From Fusobacteriota bacterium (lineage in GTDB: Bacteria; Bacillota; TC1), in contig WTXA01000001.1 in assembly GCA_009773805.1 (NCBI GenBank), positions 186,001-250,000 of the forward strand: DNA of 64,000 bases, written 5' to 3'. Below, in pieces: positions 62,708-64,000 of this stretch (the stretch's first letter is position 1; each line of letters begins with the position of its first letter). Under the pieces are notes generated by a model. The model made no database searches. It was not told the origin of the DNA and saw only the letters and a list, made by a program, of their open reading frames with translations. The position numbers and the translations under genes are program-made.

Positions 62708-63568
62708 TATTTTTTCTTTTAAAAATTCTTTAAAACTTTCGCTTATATCTTCTCTTCTAAGAGCATAATCGACAATAGTCTTCAAATATCCAAGTAAATT
62801 CCCAGTATCATATCTTTTGCCATCAAATATGTATCCGTACATACCCTGGAATGCAAGCAATTTATACATGGCATCAGTTAATTGTATTTCCCCACCTTTT
62901 CCAGGTTTTGTTTCTTCAATCATTTCAAAGATCTTTGAAGTAAAGACGTATCTTCCAATTACTGCTAGATTCGTAGGTGCTTCCATAGGTGATGGTTTTT
63001 CAATTAAACCTTTCACATTATATAGATTTTCTTCAACCTTATTACCACTAATTATTCCATATTTACTTACATCTGCTAAAGGCACTTGCATTAAGGCAAA
63101 AACACTTTTTTTCTCTCTATCATAAATGTCTATTAATGATTTTAAGCAATTTTGTTCTTCGTGATAAAATAAGTCATCCCCTAGTAAAACTGCAAAGGGC
63201 TCATCTTTTATGAACTCTTTAGCCATACCTACAGCATGTCCAAGTCCATTTGGTGATTGTTGTCTAATAAAATATATTTTTGCCATTTTACTTATAGGTT
63301 TAAGCATTTCCAACATCTCTTGATTATTCTTTTCCTCAAGATGCTTTTCCAATTCGTAAGAAATATCGAAATGATTTTCTATAGCATCCTTACCCCTATT
63401 GGTAATTATTAGTATTTCTTCTATCCCTGCTTCAACAGCTTCTTCAACTATATATTGAATTGCAGGCTTATCTAGTATAGGTAACATTTCTTTTGGAACA
63501 GCTTTTGTTGCTGGTAATAGTCTTGTTCCCAGTCCAGCTGCCGGGATTACTGCTTTTCTTACTTTCAT
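62705..63568 (-). CDS. galU: UTP--glucose-1-phosphate uridylyltransferase
   Basis: Makes UDP-glucose for cell-envelope glycans. It has 287 residues from 63568 (MKVRKAVIPAAGLGTRLLPATKAVPKEMLPI), chosen because GAGGTTT lies upstream and lysC ends one base earlier. The nucleotide motif GLGTRLLPATKAVPKEM, GDDLFYHEE, KGLIEKPSPMEAP and GEIQLTDAM are conserved. lysC-galU adjacency is unusual. Confidence 0.95.
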   Translation of the reverse strand: MKVRKAVIPAAGLGTRLLPATKAVPKEMLPILDKPAIQYIVEEAVEAGIEEILIITNRGKDAIENHFDISYELEKHLEEKNNQEMLEMLKPISKMAKIYFIRQQSPNGLGHAVGMAKEFIKDEPFAVLLGDDLFYHEEQNCLKSLIDIYDREKKSVFALMQVPLADVSKYGIISGNKVEENLYNVKGLIEKPSPMEAPTNLAVIGRYVFTSKIFEMIEETKPGKGGEIQLTDAMYKLLAFQGMYGYIFDGKRYDTGNLLGYLKTIVDYALRREDISESFKEFLKEKI

Positions 63569-63569
63569 T

Positions 63570-64000
63570 TTAAACCTCAATCTCACTTAATCTAAATTTA
63601 TCATGAATAACTTGAACTGCTTCCTTTGCTCTTTCTAATTCTAATATACATGAAACTTTAATTTCAGAAGTACTGATAAGTTCAATGTTGATTCCTGCTT
63701 TTGCCAAGGCTTCGAACATTGTTGCTGCTACACCTGGATTTGACTGCATACCAGCACCAACTATACTGATTTTCGCAAGTTTTTCACGAACCTTAACACC
63801 TTCAGCACCAATTTCGCTTCTTATTTTTTCAACTATTTCCATAGCTTTATCTTTATCTTCATTATGTACGGTAAATGATATATCGTTAATGATTCCTCTA
63901 GGATTACTTTGAACAATCATATCAACATTAATTGTATTATCAGCTAAAGCTCTAAATATACTACCAGCAACACCTGGAATGTCAGGAACTCCATATATTG
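63570..64000 (-). CDS. Aspartate kinase, C-terminal part
   Basis: The frame is open through the window edge, so the gene starts beyond base 64000; about 142 residues are visible. The paired ACT domains are clear: GVPDIPGVAGSIFRALADNTINVDMIVQS, then VGAGMQSNPGVAATMFEALAKAGINIELISTSEIKVSC. These bind lysine or threonine for feedback control. The catalytic domain is outside the window. Which aspartokinase isozyme this is cannot be told; downstream is galU, one base away. Confidence 0.95.
   Translation of the reverse strand, partial: IYGVPDIPGVAGSIFRALADNTINVDMIVQSNPRGIINDISFTVHNEDKDKAMEIVEKIRSEIGAEGVKVREKLAKISIVGAGMQSNPGVAATMFEALAKAGINIELISTSEIKVSCILELERAKEAVQVIHDKFRLSEIEV

Overview
The window is an AT-rich, densely coded segment of a low-GC Gram-positive chromosome. 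I place it in Bacillota, probably an anaerobic clostridial or Tissierellia-like lineage. The reasons are an IspH-S1 fusion gene, a rubredoxin/flavin reductase, pyruvate phosphate dikinase with a catabolic-type glutamate dehydrogenase, class I two-subunit fumarase, a T-box leader, strong AGGAGG ribosome binding sites and an LPxTG surface protein. Species cannot be fixed from the sequence alone.

Layout, plus strand, 1-33.6 kb: the end of the ATP synthase operon (atpD partial, atpC) runs into a PHP phosphoesterase, an RsmF-type rRNA methyltransferase, molybdate-type transporter genes modBC without modA, a class IV aminotransferase and TraX. After a convergent carboxymuconolactone-decarboxylase-like gene come a rubredoxin-flavin reductase-rubredoxin protein, four tRNAs (His, Lys, Leu, Gly), the proteostasis operon tig-clpP-clpX-lon-engB, polyamine genes speB-speD with a wrecked speE, then ppdK, gdh, queA-tgt-yajC, and relA-dtd-MBL-hisS-aspS-rarA-xth. 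The stretch 32.06-33.63 kb is decaying: a cation/proton antiporter relic and an EamA transporter split by a T-run frameshift.

Accessory region, 33.7-46 kb, mostly minus strand: a MerR regulator, a BMP-family nucleoside-type lipoprotein and an 8-oxoguanine-deaminase-like amidohydrolase, headed by a textbook MerR promoter (19-bp spacer over a perfect 23-nt palindrome). Next are an LPxTG surface protein with a membrane-anchored partner, lrgAB on the plus strand, and a YnbB-type PLP enzyme behind leuA, which has a leucine T-box. Then come a homologue of the NpmA/KamB 16S rRNA A1408 methyltransferases, a cysteine-cluster protein, sfsA, ddl and fumarase.

Minus strand, 49-64 kb: housekeeping genes read from right to left as lysC (partial)-galU-purH-ATPase-nuclease, then, from a strong promoter, ylxM-ffh-rpsP-khpA-rimM-trmD-rplS-lepB-rbgA-rnhB-rluB-ilvC-cmk-ispH/S1. 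The tightly coupled ABC-type ATPase and PD-(D/E)XK-like gene behind purH are the best candidate for an undescribed two-gene system. Other notable signals are in-frame internal ribosome binding sites at the domain junctions of two fusion genes, and a perfect ppdK promoter lying inside the speE relic.
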